From NCBI RefSeq assembly GCF_017745095.1, contig NZ_JAGHZZ010000001.1, positions 372,001 through 436,000 on the forward strand: a stretch of 64,000 nt of DNA, given 5' to 3'. This DNA is from Sporocytophaga sp. GTDB lineage: Bacteria; Bacteroidota; Bacteroidia; Cytophagales; Cytophagaceae. Shown piece by piece: positions 18,629 to 28,061 of the stretch (its first letter is position 1; every line of letters starts with the position of its first letter). The translations under genes were made by a program, and so were the position numbers. The notes beneath the pieces were generated by a model. The model saw only the letters and a program-made list of their open reading frames with translations, was not told the origin of the DNA and searched no databases.

Positions 18629-20341
18629 ATGGCTTATAAATTTTCAAGAAAGAGTTATGCTGATATGTTTGGCATTACCACAGGAGATAAGTTAACACTT
18701 GGAGATACCGGCCTTGTCATTAGAGTAGAGAAAGACTTTACTGTATATGGTGAAGAGTGCAAGTTTGGTGGTGGTAAGGTTCTGCGCGATGGTATGGGAC
18801 AGGCTTCCGGTTATAAATCTTCAGAGGTACTTGATCTGATTATTACCAATGCCTTGATTATTGATTATACGGGGATTTATAAAGCCGATATCGGAATTAA
18901 AAATGGATATATAAAGGCGATAGGTAAGGGAGGTAATCCTCATATCATGGAGGGTGTAGATCCTGATATGATTGTCGGTGCTACTACTGAAGTGATAGCC
19001 GGAGAAGGAATGATCATAACCGCAGGGGGCATTGATAACCATATACATTATATATGTCCGCAACAGATGGAAGAAGCACTTGCCTCAGGTGTAACTACTT
19101 TCATAGGAGGAGGAACTGGTCCCGCTACAGGTACTAAAGCAACGACTTGTACTCCCGGAGCATTTTATCTGGAGATGATGTTAAAGGCCACAGACAATTT
19201 TCCCATGAATATTGGATTTCTGGGAAAGGGAAACACTTCTCATCCAGGTGAAATTGAAGAACAGATAAAAGCTGGAGCGATAGGTCTTAAGCTTCACGAA
19301 GACTGGGGTACAACGCCAGCCACAATAGATAACTGTCTTGCTGTTGCTGAAAATTATGATGTGCAGGTTTGTATACACACAGATACCCTTAATGAAAGCG
19401 GTTTTGTAGAGTCCAGTCGTGCGGCTTTCAAGGGTCGTACCATTCACACCTATCATACAGAAGGAGCAGGAGGGGGACATGCTCCTGATATAATAGTTCT
19501 TTGTGGAGATCCGAATGTTCTTCCTTCCTCAACGAATCCTACCAAACCATTTACAGTAAATACAATTGATGAGCATCTTGATATGCTGATGGTTTGTCAC
19601 CATCTTGATAAAAATATTCCGGAAGACATTGCCTTTGCTGAAAGCAGAATCAGGGGAGAAACAATTGCAGCGGAAGATATACTTCATGATATGGGAGCCT
19701 TATCCATGCTTTCTTCTGATTCTCAGGCTATGGGTAGAGTGGGGGAAGTGATATGCAGAACATGGCAGACAGCGCACAAGATGCGTGAGCAGAGAGGGCC
19801 TTTAAAAGAGGATTTAGATTCTGCTTCTGATAATTTCAGGGTAAAACGATATATAGCCAAATACACTATTAATCCTGCCATTGCTCATGGCTGTGGGCAT
19901 GTAATAGGTTCTGTGGAGGTTGGAAAATTAGCTGATCTTGTTTTGTGGCATCCTAAGTTCTTCGGAAGTAGGCCGGAGATAATTGTCAAAGGTGGAGTGA
20001 TCGTGCAGGCGCAGATGGGAGACCCGAATGCTTCTATTCCGACTCCTCAACCGTATTTCTCAAGACCAATGTTCGGTGCAAGGGGAGCTGCTATCGGCAG
20101 AACATCTCTTGCATTTGTTTCTCACGCGTCATTGTCAACCGTCAAATCTTATGGGCTAAATAAATCAATAACACCAGTGACTGGTTGCAGAGCAGTGAAG
20201 AAAAAAGATATGAAGCTCAATAATTATTTACCGGATATTAAAGTTGATGCTGAAACATACAAAGTCACAGTTGATGGAGAATGGATAACTTGTCTTCCGG
20301 CGACCAAGCTTCCTTTGGCTCAGTTGTATAACCTGTTTTAA
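18629..20341 (+). CDS. ureC: Urease alpha subunit
   Basis: A 570-residue protein, the standard length. All catalytic residues are visible: nickel ligands H138 and H140 ([11 protein letters not shown]), the carbamylated Lys K221 (GLKLHEDWG), H250, H276, D364 (SSDSQAMGR), and the mobile-flap Cys/His C323-H324 (MVCHHLDKN). It hydrolyses urea to ammonia and carbamate in the cytoplasm with two Ni2+ ions. Numbering is offset by +4 from the Klebsiella enzyme. It is clearly functional by sequence. Confidence 0.98.
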   Translation: MAYKFSRKSYADMFGITTGDKLTLGDTGLVIRVEKDFTVYGEECKFGGGKVLRDGMGQASGYKSSEVLDLIITNALIIDYTGIYKADIGIKNGYIKAIGKGGNPHIMEGVDPDMIVGATTEVIAGEGMIITAGGIDNHIHYICPQQMEEALASGVTTFIGGGTGPATGTKATTCTPGAFYLEMMLKATDNFPMNIGFLGKGNTSHPGEIEEQIKAGAIGLKLHEDWGTTPATIDNCLAVAENYDVQVCIHTDTLNESGFVESSRAAFKGRTIHTYHTEGAGGGHAPDIIVLCGDPNVLPSSTNPTKPFTVNTIDEHLDMLMVCHHLDKNIPEDIAFAESRIRGETIAAEDILHDMGALSMLSSDSQAMGRVGEVICRTWQTAHKMREQRGPLKEDLDSASDNFRVKRYIAKYTINPAIAHGCGHVIGSVEVGKLADLVLWHPKFFGSRPEIIVKGGVIVQAQMGDPNASIPTPQPYFSRPMFGARGAAIGRTSLAFVSHASLSTVKSYGLNKSITPVTGCRAVKKKDMKLNNYLPDIKVDAETYKVTVDGEWITCLPATKLPLAQLYNLF

Positions 20342-20376
20342 GTTTTTAATGAAATTATGAAATCAATATAATCGGA

Positions 20377-21078
20377 ATGTTATTTATGAGCTCAGATCAA
20401 GACCTCTTGCTTTTATTTCAGCTTGCTGACTCTGCCTTTCCTGTTGGCGGTTTTGCCTATTCCTATGGTCTTGAGTCTGCTGCGAAGCAAGGATTTATTA
20501 AGAGTGAAGAGGATCTGAGAAAGTATCTTATCACATTTTCTCAACAATTGATTTCATTTGATTTTCCATTTATCTCAGATGCTTTTGGTCTGAATCCTGA
20601 TAAAGATTCTCTACATTCTTTAAAGAGAATCCTGGGGGGGTATGATGCTATGCTGATGAATCCAATGATAAAGAAATCGAGTTGTGTGATAGGTCGAAAC
20701 TGGATTAGAATCAGTAAACAATTTTCCGATACAGTTAAATTAGAGGAGCTGGATTCAATATTTTATAATAAGAATCTTTCTTATGACTTTCCGATAGTTT
20801 TCGGTATGACTATAAAAATTTTAGATGTTTCTTTTCACAGAGCATTATACCTTTATTTTTATATGGCATTGAGGGATCAGATCAGTGCTTTGATACGACT
20901 TGGCTTAGCCGGTCCTTCAAGAGCTCATATAGAATTAAGATATATTCTTGATGCTTTCGCAGAGCAGATTAGTTCCTATATTCCTATTTCACATGAACAA
21001 GCTTATAAGTCTGCATATCTGCTGGAGATAGCTCAGCTTTCACATAACAAAGTTTATTCAAAATTATTTCAGAATTAA
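20377..21078 (+). CDS. ureF: Urease accessory protein UreF
   Basis: A 233-residue protein starting LFQLADSAFPVGGFAYSYGLE, the hallmark of UreF, and ending with a helical segment with QLSHNKVYSKLFQN. UreF acts as a checkpoint in the UreDFG nickel-insertion complex. Either ATG 20377 or 20386 could be the start. It follows ureC by 35 bases where many operons would have ureE; no ureE is present here. Confidence 0.92.
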   Translation: MLFMSSDQDLLLLFQLADSAFPVGGFAYSYGLESAAKQGFIKSEEDLRKYLITFSQQLISFDFPFISDAFGLNPDKDSLHSLKRILGGYDAMLMNPMIKKSSCVIGRNWIRISKQFSDTVKLEELDSIFYNKNLSYDFPIVFGMTIKILDVSFHRALYLYFYMALRDQISALIRLGLAGPSRAHIELRYILDAFAEQISSYIPISHEQAYKSAYLLEIAQLSHNKVYSKLFQN

Positions 21079-21093
21079 TAAAATCCTTTAGCT

Positions 21094-21828
21094 ATGAAAA
21101 TTTTAAACATGCACAGACATATGGGGCATTATGACTCACCGGGCCATTTTCATCATCGCGAGCTAACTAATGAGCGCAGGAATTACAAGAAGCGCGCTTT
21201 TACAGTGGGCATAGGTGGTCCTGTGGGTACAGGTAAAACCGCATGGACTTTACAGCTTTGCAAAGCATTAAGAGATAAGATGAATATAGCTGTGGTTACC
21301 AATGATATTTTTACGAAAGAAGATGCTGAATTTCTTACAAGAAATGAAGCCCTTACGGCTGACAGAATTATCGGTGTGGAAACAGGAGGTTGTCCTCATG
21401 CTGCAATTCGTGAAGATGTTTCACAGAATATGTATGCTCTTGAAGAGCTCATGAAGAGATTTCCGGATATTGAATTGCTATTTGTAGAAAGCGGAGGAGA
21501 TAACCTTGCTGCGCATTTCAGCAAAGAGTTAGTAGATTTTTCAATTTATGTAATTGACGTCTCTGGTGGTGATAAAATTCCAAGAAAGGGAGGACCTGGT
21601 ATTACTCAATCTGATTTGCTTGTGATTAATAAGATAGATCTTGCACCTTTGGTAAATGCGGATCTGTCAGTAATGGATCGTGATGCAAAGAAGATGAGGG
21701 GAGAAGGTCCTTTTGTGTTTGCAAGAGCTAAAGATTGTTTTGGCATGGAAACTATTATCGAACACATTCTGAAAGCAAGAGCTGCAGCGCTTGAAAAATC
21801 AACTAAGTTCTCTCTTCGGGTAGAGTAA
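21094..21828 (+). CDS. ureG: Urease accessory GTPase UreG with His-rich N-terminus
   Basis: A 244-residue SIMIBI GTPase. The P-loop is GPVGTGKT (residues 43-49 region), the metal-binding Cys-Pro-His motif is C100-P-H102 ([11 protein letters not shown]), and NKIDLAPL is the guanine-specificity motif. It delivers nickel to urease with UreD and UreF. Before the P-loop there is a His-rich stretch with H7, H9, H12, H18, H20 and H21; such extensions bind nickel in some UreG and UreE proteins. The gene starts 15 bases after ureF and ends the operon with a terminator. Confidence 0.95.
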   Translation: MKILNMHRHMGHYDSPGHFHHRELTNERRNYKKRAFTVGIGGPVGTGKTAWTLQLCKALRDKMNIAVVTNDIFTKEDAEFLTRNEALTADRIIGVETGGCPHAAIREDVSQNMYALEELMKRFPDIELLFVESGGDNLAAHFSKELVDFSIYVIDVSGGDKIPRKGGPGITQSDLLVINKIDLAPLVNADLSVMDRDAKKMRGEGPFVFARAKDCFGMETIIEHILKARAAALEKSTKFSLRVE

Positions 21829-21880
21829 ATAACAAAATTTAACAAATTGACATTGGTATTGATCGGCTTTAGTTTTTAAG

Positions 21881-21907
21881 GCCTGCATAGAGTGCAGGCT
21901 TTTTTTA
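21881..21907 (+). terminator. Rho-independent terminator of the urea operon
   Basis: A 7-bp stem GCCTGCA / TGCAGGC with a 5-base loop and eight Ts follows ureG by about 50 bases. Confidence 0.85.
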
Positions 21908-22044
21908 TTTTATCATTAACTTTTTTAGTTCGATGTCCCTTTATTTATATCCTATTAATTGGTGCTGACAAAATAGCTTTTTTTAAAACATTTTGATTCT
22001 TAATTGGTTTTGCCGTGATGTTTCAACTTAAAACCTTTTAACAC

Positions 22045-23667
22045 ATGAAAAAAATAAGTTTAATAGGACTGCTTCTTATATTAGTCCTGTTCCCATTTGG
22101 AGGATATTCTCAACCGATTTTTATTGAGAATGTTCCTACTAACAGTACTAATTTTATCAGCGCTAACGGAAAGCTTTATTTCACCTCCGGAACAGATCTT
22201 TATCGCTCTGATGGTACAGCTTCGGGAACAACTTTTGTTAAAAGTATCGGAGAACCGATTCTAGAGTTTACCAGTCTTACTGTAGGAAGCTTCTTTTATT
22301 TTACGACTCTGGAGGCTAGTGGAAAAACTGCTTTGTGGAAGAGTAACGGTTTTGCTAATAACACATTCAAGATTAAATCTGCCAATGTCATTAATCCATT
22401 AATTACTTTTAACGGTTCTTTGTATTTAGGGCTAAACGACGGTGTTCATGGATATGAGCTATGGAGAGTTACATCTGCTAACTCTTTCAGTCTGGTTAAA
22501 GATGTATATCCTGGACCTGGATCTGGACTCGGAGAGGAAATATTGATTTTTGATAATGCTCTTTACTTTAAAGGATTCCAGCCTGCTACAGGATCCAATA
22601 TCTGGAAAACAAATGGAACTTCAACTACTAACTTGGCTGTTGATCTTCCGTTTAGTGGTTCTTATATTGACTTAACAGCTGTGGGGTCCACTCTATATTT
22701 TGCGAGAAACTATGTCGTGGCCGATAGCTCTTATGCGGAGTTATGGAAAACCAATGGAACAACAGCCGGTACTTCTCTGGTAAAAAGGTTTGCCGAACTT
22801 GATCTCCATATCGGTATCGAACAACTTACTTATTTTAATAGCACCTTATATTTTAAATTTTTCTTGGATTTCGGAGTTAAATTTGAAAATTTATATGTTA
22901 GTAATGGAACAGAAGCTGGAACTGTCTTCGTTGAAACACTTAATATAGATGGTAGCATGTCTGATTTTCTTAAGGTGAATAATCGTTTGGTTTATACAGG
23001 AGAAAGTCAGGGTTGGCCTGGTTCATTAATAGTTACAGATGCCAGCGGATCTGGAAGGTACTTTCTGCATCCATTCAATACTTACGAAGTCAGGAGGTAT
23101 GTTGCTGTAGGAGACTTGCTTTTCTTTGTCGATCACACTGAACAAACTTATGGTGGCTTACCTCAGGATTCCGCTAATTATTTTCAGATATTCCAAAGTG
23201 GACTGCTTGCAAGCAATACGGCAACATTGCAAAGTATCTTCGGTCCATCATACATTGGTTCTAATAATCTGACTGAGGTAAATGGGAAATTGTTCTTTAC
23301 GACTTATAATGATTATCCATGTTTGGGCTGTCCTGCAAAGCCTATGAAGTTGTTTATATATAATCCTTCATCGGCTACTCTCAGAGCTGCATTATCTGAA
23401 AATGTTAATGTTGAATTTAACGCATTTCCAAACCCTTCTGATGAGCAATTTAATTTTAGTTTAGTAAGCAATGCAAATGGAAATGCTACTGCTGAAATCT
23501 ATAGAGTTGACGGAACATTGGTTTCGAAGGTCTTCGAAGGTACAACAGTTGAAGGTGAAAATATTGAATTTAGCTGGAACGCGGAGGGGCTGCCAAACGG
23601 TGTTTATTTCTGCAAATACACTTCTGGCACTAAATCAGTTATTAAAAAATTAGTACTAAATAATTAA
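22045..23667 (+). CDS. Secreted ELWxxDGT-repeat protein with T9SS sorting domain
   Basis: A 540-residue protein with a signal peptide (cleavage near GYSQ). It has repeated beta-propeller-like units with the patterns DLYRSDGTASGTTFVK, ELWKTNGTTAGTSLV and LYVSNGTEAGTVFV, a version of the ELWxxDGT repeat found in large secreted proteins. The last ~80 residues (FNAFPNPSDEQFNF to VIKKLVLN) are a type A T9SS sorting domain. It sits between ureG and ureD but has its own terminator-bounded unit and no link to urea metabolism is visible. Confidence 0.82.
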   Translation: MKKISLIGLLLILVLFPFGGYSQPIFIENVPTNSTNFISANGKLYFTSGTDLYRSDGTASGTTFVKSIGEPILEFTSLTVGSFFYFTTLEASGKTALWKSNGFANNTFKIKSANVINPLITFNGSLYLGLNDGVHGYELWRVTSANSFSLVKDVYPGPGSGLGEEILIFDNALYFKGFQPATGSNIWKTNGTSTTNLAVDLPFSGSYIDLTAVGSTLYFARNYVVADSSYAELWKTNGTTAGTSLVKRFAELDLHIGIEQLTYFNSTLYFKFFLDFGVKFENLYVSNGTEAGTVFVETLNIDGSMSDFLKVNNRLVYTGESQGWPGSLIVTDASGSGRYFLHPFNTYEVRRYVAVGDLLFFVDHTEQTYGGLPQDSANYFQIFQSGLLASNTATLQSIFGPSYIGSNNLTEVNGKLFFTTYNDYPCLGCPAKPMKLFIYNPSSATLRAALSENVNVEFNAFPNPSDEQFNFSLVSNANGNATAEIYRVDGTLVSKVFEGTTVEGENIEFSWNAEGLPNGVYFCKYTSGTKSVIKKLVLNN

Positions 23668-23690
23668 GCATTTGATAATAATGTAATAGC

Positions 23691-23728
23691 AGACAGGCCT
23701 CCTCTATTTAATTAGATGAGGTCTGTCT
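23691..23728. terminator. Bidirectional hairpin between the T9SS cargo gene and ureD
   Basis: A 16-bp inverted repeat (14 of 16 paired, AGACAG...TCTA / TAGA...CTGTCT) with a 6-base loop lies between two convergent genes and probably terminates the plus-strand gene. Confidence 0.6.
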
Positions 23729-23828
23729 GTTTATGGATATTTTACCAGGAAGGTAAGATTGAAAGCTGTTCATCCTAATCATTATTTGAATTTCAGTTTT
23801 TGCTATCAAATGTATGAGATTTCATATA

Positions 23829-24686
23829 CTATACTCTTCCTTCCATTGGATTGAATCCCAGCAGTTCCTTATCAGAGAGTAATTGTGCAAGCTCTTTGAC
23901 AATAGGCTGTAAGGCATGATTATTTTTGGCCGAACATCTGATCATAAAAACATTCTCATTTACTTTACATGCACTACCTAGTATCTCACATTTACTGACC
24001 TCTTGACCTTTATCATCAAAAAAATATTTTCTGGATATAAAGTGTAAATGATTTTCAATAAGCTTTACTTTTTCAAGGTTTTCATTTCCGGCAAGAAATA
24101 TATTGAGATAACTTGAATGATTGAGAAAAGCTCCAGGCGAGTTCATGTTGTTTTGCTCTGGATCCATTTTAAAGCGGTCCCAGATTACTATAGTATCTGC
24201 TATATTGATTTTGAGATCAGTAAAAAATGACTTAAAGGCAAACCGTTCTCCGTTAAGGATCCTGCCTGCTTCAAACCAGTCTAGAAATAACAATGTGGAG
24301 CCTTCCGCCAGATCCCATCTGATCTTTTGTTCAAAGATGCTATTCTGATGTGGTACTATTGGATCCCCCATAAATACTGCCAGCCCATCTTTATCTACCT
24401 TTCCAATAGTTTCCTGCAAACTTGATTTGTCATGCTCTGATCTGTATATTCTTGTATTGGCCTGAGTTGAAAAGGCAGTGGTGGTGCCAGCTTTACAAAG
24501 AATATCCAGATATATTTGATCTCCTTCAACAAATCCGCCTCCATAGTTTGAAAATACTATCTGGCAGGATCGGCCTTTTTGAAGTGAAAAAATCTTTAAA
24601 GGACGAAAGATCTTTGAACCTGTCAAAATGGATTTATTATCTATGTTGGATATTTCTATCGCCGATCTGGTCATGTCCTTAATCAT
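23829..24686 (-). CDS. ureD: Urease accessory protein UreD
   Basis: A 285-residue protein with UreD blocks GGFVEGDQIYLDILCKAGTTTAFSTQANTRIYRS, FMGDPIVPHQNSIFEQKI and LFLDWFEAGRILNGERF. UreD binds apo-urease and, with UreF and UreG, lets nickel reach the active site. It is on the opposite strand from the other urease genes, 2 kb beyond ureG, and is divergent from the NarX-like kinase. ATG 24686 or 24674 could be the start. A perfect palindrome lies 26 bases upstream of the start codon. Confidence 0.92.
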   Translation of the reverse strand: MIKDMTRSAIEISNIDNKSILTGSKIFRPLKIFSLQKGRSCQIVFSNYGGGFVEGDQIYLDILCKAGTTTAFSTQANTRIYRSEHDKSSLQETIGKVDKDGLAVFMGDPIVPHQNSIFEQKIRWDLAEGSTLLFLDWFEAGRILNGERFAFKSFFTDLKINIADTIVIWDRFKMDPEQNNMNSPGAFLNHSSYLNIFLAGNENLEKVKLIENHLHFISRKYFFDDKGQEVSKCEILGSACKVNENVFMIRCSAKNNHALQPIVKELAQLLSDKELLGFNPMEGRV

Positions 24687-24711
24687 ATCCGTGTTCGTAA
24701 AAACTTTGAGA

Positions 24712-24725
24712 ATTACTTAAGTAAT
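24712..24725. promoter_or_regulatory. Perfect 14-bp palindrome between ureD and the NarX-like gene
   Basis: ATTACTTAAGTAAT is identical to its reverse complement. Its core TACTTAAGTA differs by one base from the TACGTAAGTA elements before the urea operon. It lies 26 bases before the ureD start and 90 bases before the kinase start, so one dimeric regulator could control both directions. Confidence 0.5.
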
Positions 24726-24814
24726 AATACTAAAAATTATATGAATTGTTGCCATGTTCTGGTTTCTTTTAATTATTTTAAATTAAATTTCTTCTCCACA
24801 TTTAAGAGCTTTCA

Positions 24815-26638
24815 ATGGGTCTTTTCAGGAACAAAATCAATACTTTAGGTCAGGAACAGAGGCTGTTTAAATATTCAGCTGTCATGTATGCTATTGCACT
24901 TTCCTTAATTGCGGTCATTTCTGTTTTAAGCCAGGTTTTAATTCAGCAATACTTAAGTAGCCAAATGCATGACTCTCACATTATTAATATCGCGGCAAGA
25001 CAAAGAACTTATAGTCAGACGCTGAGTAAAAACGCCTTGCTCATTGAGTCTGGTCGAGATATAGAAACCAATCGTAAAGCTTTTGTAAATACTTTGCGAC
25101 AGTGGCAAAGATCTCATGAAGCATTGCAGTCGGGAAGTGATTTTTTAAACCTGCCTGCAAATGACAGAGAGGAATTAGGGCAGATGTTTAAAATCATTGA
25201 GGCACCATATGAAGAGATTTTAACTGCTTCAAATGGAATGATTAAAGAACTGTATAGCGCTAAACCTTTGGATTCTCTTAACTTAAAACCATACATAACA
25301 ACCATTTTTGAGAATGAGAAAATTTATCTGATAGGGATGGAGCTTATTGTTTTTGACTATGACAGGTTTTCGAGAAATGGCGTTAATAAATTGAAAGAGA
25401 TTGAATATATACTTTTATTTATAGTTTTACTAAGTCTTGTTCTTGAGGCCGTATTTATTTTTTATCCTCTGGCTTTACGTGTGCGCCAGAACATTAGAGA
25501 TCTTGTAGATTCAGAAACAAACGCTAAAAATCTGGCAAGTCAGCTCAAGGAAACCAATGATACACTTGAGCAATCTCATAAGGACTTACGAGAAGTGAAT
25601 TTTGCTTTGGAAAAGGCAACCTATCTGGTGAAGACAGATCAAGATGGGCGTATTATATATGCCAATGATAAGTATTGTCATGTAACTAAATATACAATGG
25701 GAGAGCTGCTTGGGAAGCCTTTGTTTTATAATAACATGGGAGGGAAAGAAAGTATTATCTATGAGCATGTGAGAAACCCAATAAGAAGGAAGGAGGTGTG
25801 GCAGGGAGAAATTTTTGATCATGCTTCGGATGGCACAGGCTTTTGGCTGGATGTAACGCTTATGCCTATTGTAGACTACAAAGGGAGCCTTTACCAATAT
25901 CTTGTTATTTGTACTGATATAACTAAGCGCAAGAATACAGAGCGAGAGCTTATCCTTCTTACTGAGGAAAAAATAAGAAGACAGGATGTTGAGCAGAAGA
26001 TCATTTCATATTCCATCCTAAATGGTCAGGAGAAGGAAAGGAAACGCATTGCAGCTGAAATCCATGATGGAATAGGTCAGATGATGACAAGTATGCGGAT
26101 GAAACTTGAAATGATTGAACATAAGAATGAAGGCTTATCCGAAGATCTTCCCCAAATCAATCATTTGCTGCAATCTATTATTAATGAAACAAAGAAAATC
26201 TGTTCTGATTTGTTGCCAAGCGTCCTTGACGATTTCGGATTAAGTGCTGCTGTCAGGGAGCTTCAAAAGCTTTGTGAAAGTTCTTCCAATATGGAGTTTG
26301 AGATTGAAGATCGGTTGGAGAAAAGCAAATTGCCACGTGAAGTGGAAATTGGTGTATTCAGAATTTTGCAGGAAGCATTGAATAACGCCATTAAACACTC
26401 TTCAGGATCTAAAATATTTGTCCATGTAAGTAGTGACGTTCATTGTGTTCATTTGATGGTTCAGGATGATGGGAAAGGTTTTTATTTTGATGAGAGGAGG
26501 ATTTTAAGCAGAGAGTTTGTCACCAAGTCTAATGGTCTACGTAATATGAAAGAAAGGGCAGAATTGCTGGGTGGAAATTTTAACGTAACTTCGGAGCCGG
26601 GAAAGGGAACAATCGTGCAGTTGGAAATACCACTTTAA
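24815..26638 (+). CDS. NarX/PilJ-type sensor histidine kinase with PAS domain
   Basis: A 607-residue kinase. Helices at about 23-43 and 197-220 flank a periplasmic all-helical sensor region that contains NIAARQRTYSQ (58-68), the P-box-like motif of NarX/NarQ and PilJ-type sensors. A coiled linker and a PAS domain (about 262-378, YLVKTDQDGRIIYAN) follow. The HisKA_3 box has H417 (AAEIHDGIGQ), then an HATPase domain with DDGKGF and NGLRNMKERAELLGG. It should phosphorylate the adjacent LuxR-type regulator. The ligand is unknown; the P-box similarity does not prove nitrate sensing. Confidence 0.88.
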   Translation: MGLFRNKINTLGQEQRLFKYSAVMYAIALSLIAVISVLSQVLIQQYLSSQMHDSHIINIAARQRTYSQTLSKNALLIESGRDIETNRKAFVNTLRQWQRSHEALQSGSDFLNLPANDREELGQMFKIIEAPYEEILTASNGMIKELYSAKPLDSLNLKPYITTIFENEKIYLIGMELIVFDYDRFSRNGVNKLKEIEYILLFIVLLSLVLEAVFIFYPLALRVRQNIRDLVDSETNAKNLASQLKETNDTLEQSHKDLREVNFALEKATYLVKTDQDGRIIYANDKYCHVTKYTMGELLGKPLFYNNMGGKESIIYEHVRNPIRRKEVWQGEIFDHASDGTGFWLDVTLMPIVDYKGSLYQYLVICTDITKRKNTERELILLTEEKIRRQDVEQKIISYSILNGQEKERKRIAAEIHDGIGQMMTSMRMKLEMIEHKNEGLSEDLPQINHLLQSIINETKKICSDLLPSVLDDFGLSAAVRELQKLCESSSNMEFEIEDRLEKSKLPREVEIGVFRILQEALNNAIKHSSGSKIFVHVSSDVHCVHLMVQDDGKGFYFDERRILSREFVTKSNGLRNMKERAELLGGNFNVTSEPGKGTIVQLEIPL

Positions 26639-26668
26639 ATCAGACTTATCCTGAATATTTTAAAAACA

Positions 26669-27337
26669 ATGGGGAAAAAGATAAAAGTTTTTCTGGTCGA
26701 TGATCATGAAATTTTTCGTGATGGTGTAAAACAGCTAATTACCAATGAATCTGATATGGAGGTTACAGGTACTGCCTCAGATGGAGAAGAGGCGATAGCT
26801 GCAATACAGGAAGCGAAACCTGATGTGGTGATTATGGATATCAGAATGCCTGGACTAAATGGACTTGAAACAAGTCAGAATATAATTAAGTCAGGGAGTA
26901 ATGTGAATATCATTTTCTTTAGTCTTTATGATAGGGAAGATTATGTTATCTCTGCCCTTGAAATGGGTGCACACGGTTATATCTTAAAGGATACAAGCAA
27001 CAAGATATTCTTGAACGGCATAAGAGCTGTGGCAAATGGCCAATTTTTTTTTACAGGAGAAGTGTCTGATATTCTTGTAAAAAAGTACAGAGAACTAAAA
27101 CAGGAAAAGGGAATACCGGACGTTCATCAGTCGTTTAGTCTTCCCAGTCTTTCAAAAAGGGAGCTTGAGATTCTTAATATGATCCGCATAGGAAAGACAA
27201 ATAAGGAGATTGCAGAGGCCTTTGGGTTGAGTGTTCGAACCATAGAGACTCACAGGTTGAATATGTTAAGGAAGTTTAAAACCAGCAACCTTGATGAGAT
27301 TTTAAAAGTTACCGAAAAATACAATGATGAAGATTAA
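26669..27337 (+). CDS. NarL/LuxR-family response regulator
   Basis: A 222-residue regulator. The receiver domain has D10/D11 (VDDHE), the phosphoacceptor D57 (VVIMDIRMPG), and K107. A linker leads to the LuxR-type helix-turn-helix (about 155-215) with LSKRELEILNMIRIGKTNKEIA and the recognition helix SVRTIETHR. It starts 30 bases after the NarX-like kinase, so the two are co-transcribed. Its position beside ureD and the matching palindromes make the urea genes candidate targets. Confidence 0.93.
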   Translation: MGKKIKVFLVDDHEIFRDGVKQLITNESDMEVTGTASDGEEAIAAIQEAKPDVVIMDIRMPGLNGLETSQNIIKSGSNVNIIFFSLYDREDYVISALEMGAHGYILKDTSNKIFLNGIRAVANGQFFFTGEVSDILVKKYRELKQEKGIPDVHQSFSLPSLSKRELEILNMIRIGKTNKEIAEAFGLSVRTIETHRLNMLRKFKTSNLDEILKVTEKYNDED

Positions 27338-27385
27338 AAACGTTGTTAAAAAGAACACTATCTATAGAATCATAATATAATCACC

Positions 27386-27856
27386 ATGTTAAGAATGAAA
27401 AATTTTTATTGTGCGGGATATTTTTTAATTGCAGTATCATTATCCTCATGTTCTACAACTGATGTAAAAGAAGGAATTAAGAAAGGTATTAACAAAACTG
27501 GAGATGTTACAGGTCAGGCAATTGGAGAGTTTACTACAGGAGTTTCTTCCGGTGTAGTAAAGACCTTTGAACCTAATGTAGAACTTTCAGAATCCCTAAA
27601 GTCAAAAGGTCTAAAGTTTGGTAAGAAAACGGTTTCCAATGATAGTGCAGGCACCGATAATTTACTGGTAGTCTATGTGATCTTCGATAAGGAATATAAA
27701 GGTGATCTTATGGCAAAGGCATTTGATGTTAAAGGGGAGGAGATGGGAAGGGTAAAGCTTGCTGTAGATGGTAAAACAGATGATGCAAAATACCTTGAAT
27801 TTCATTTTGACAAGCGTACAAATATTGATTTTGATAGCAAGCTGGTAATAGAGTAA
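27386..27856 (+). CDS. Small lipoprotein, unknown function
   Basis: A 156-residue protein with a lipoprotein signal ending LSSC (Cys22). The mature part begins with a Gly/Thr-rich segment containing GIKKGINKTGDVTGQAIGEF, which may form an amphipathic helix, followed by a beta-rich domain with DNLLVVYVIFDKEYKGDLMAKAFD. No family is recognised. It is separated from the response regulator by 48 bases and ends in a strong terminator. Confidence 0.6.
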   Translation: MLRMKNFYCAGYFLIAVSLSSCSTTDVKEGIKKGINKTGDVTGQAIGEFTTGVSSGVVKTFEPNVELSESLKSKGLKFGKKTVSNDSAGTDNLLVVYVIFDKEYKGDLMAKAFDVKGEEMGRVKLAVDGKTDDAKYLEFHFDKRTNIDFDSKLVIE

Positions 27857-27881
27857 ATTATATTTCTTTGCGATAAAAATG

Positions 27882-27916
27882 AAAGGGGGATAGGATTTAG
27901 TCCTATCCCCCTTTTT
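27882..27916 (+). terminator. Strong rho-independent terminator
   Basis: A 14-bp perfect stem (AAAGGGGGATAGGA / TCCTATCCCCCTTT) with a 5-base loop and T run after the small lipoprotein gene. Confidence 0.9.
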
Positions 27917-28006
27917 AATTTTAATCTTTTAAAGAAGCAGTTCAAAGGTTCCTCTTTGCTATTAAATGAGAGGACTATTGAGTTTAATGTTCTCATTTAC
28001 TTGACC

Positions 28007-28043
28007 AATAAAATAGCCTGGTTTACAACCAGGCTATTTTATT
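28007..28043 (-). terminator. Strong terminator of the OmpA-like gene
   Basis: A 17-bp perfect stem (AATAAAATAGCCTGGTT and its complement) with a 3-base loop lies just after the stop of the minus-strand OmpA-like gene. The A/T ends allow it to act in both directions. Confidence 0.88.
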
Positions 28044-28061
28044 ATGTCTAATAGGAAATTC

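Noticed and set aside
20342-20376. Looked for ureE between ureC and ureF
   Set aside because: Only 35 bases are present; no gene can fit.
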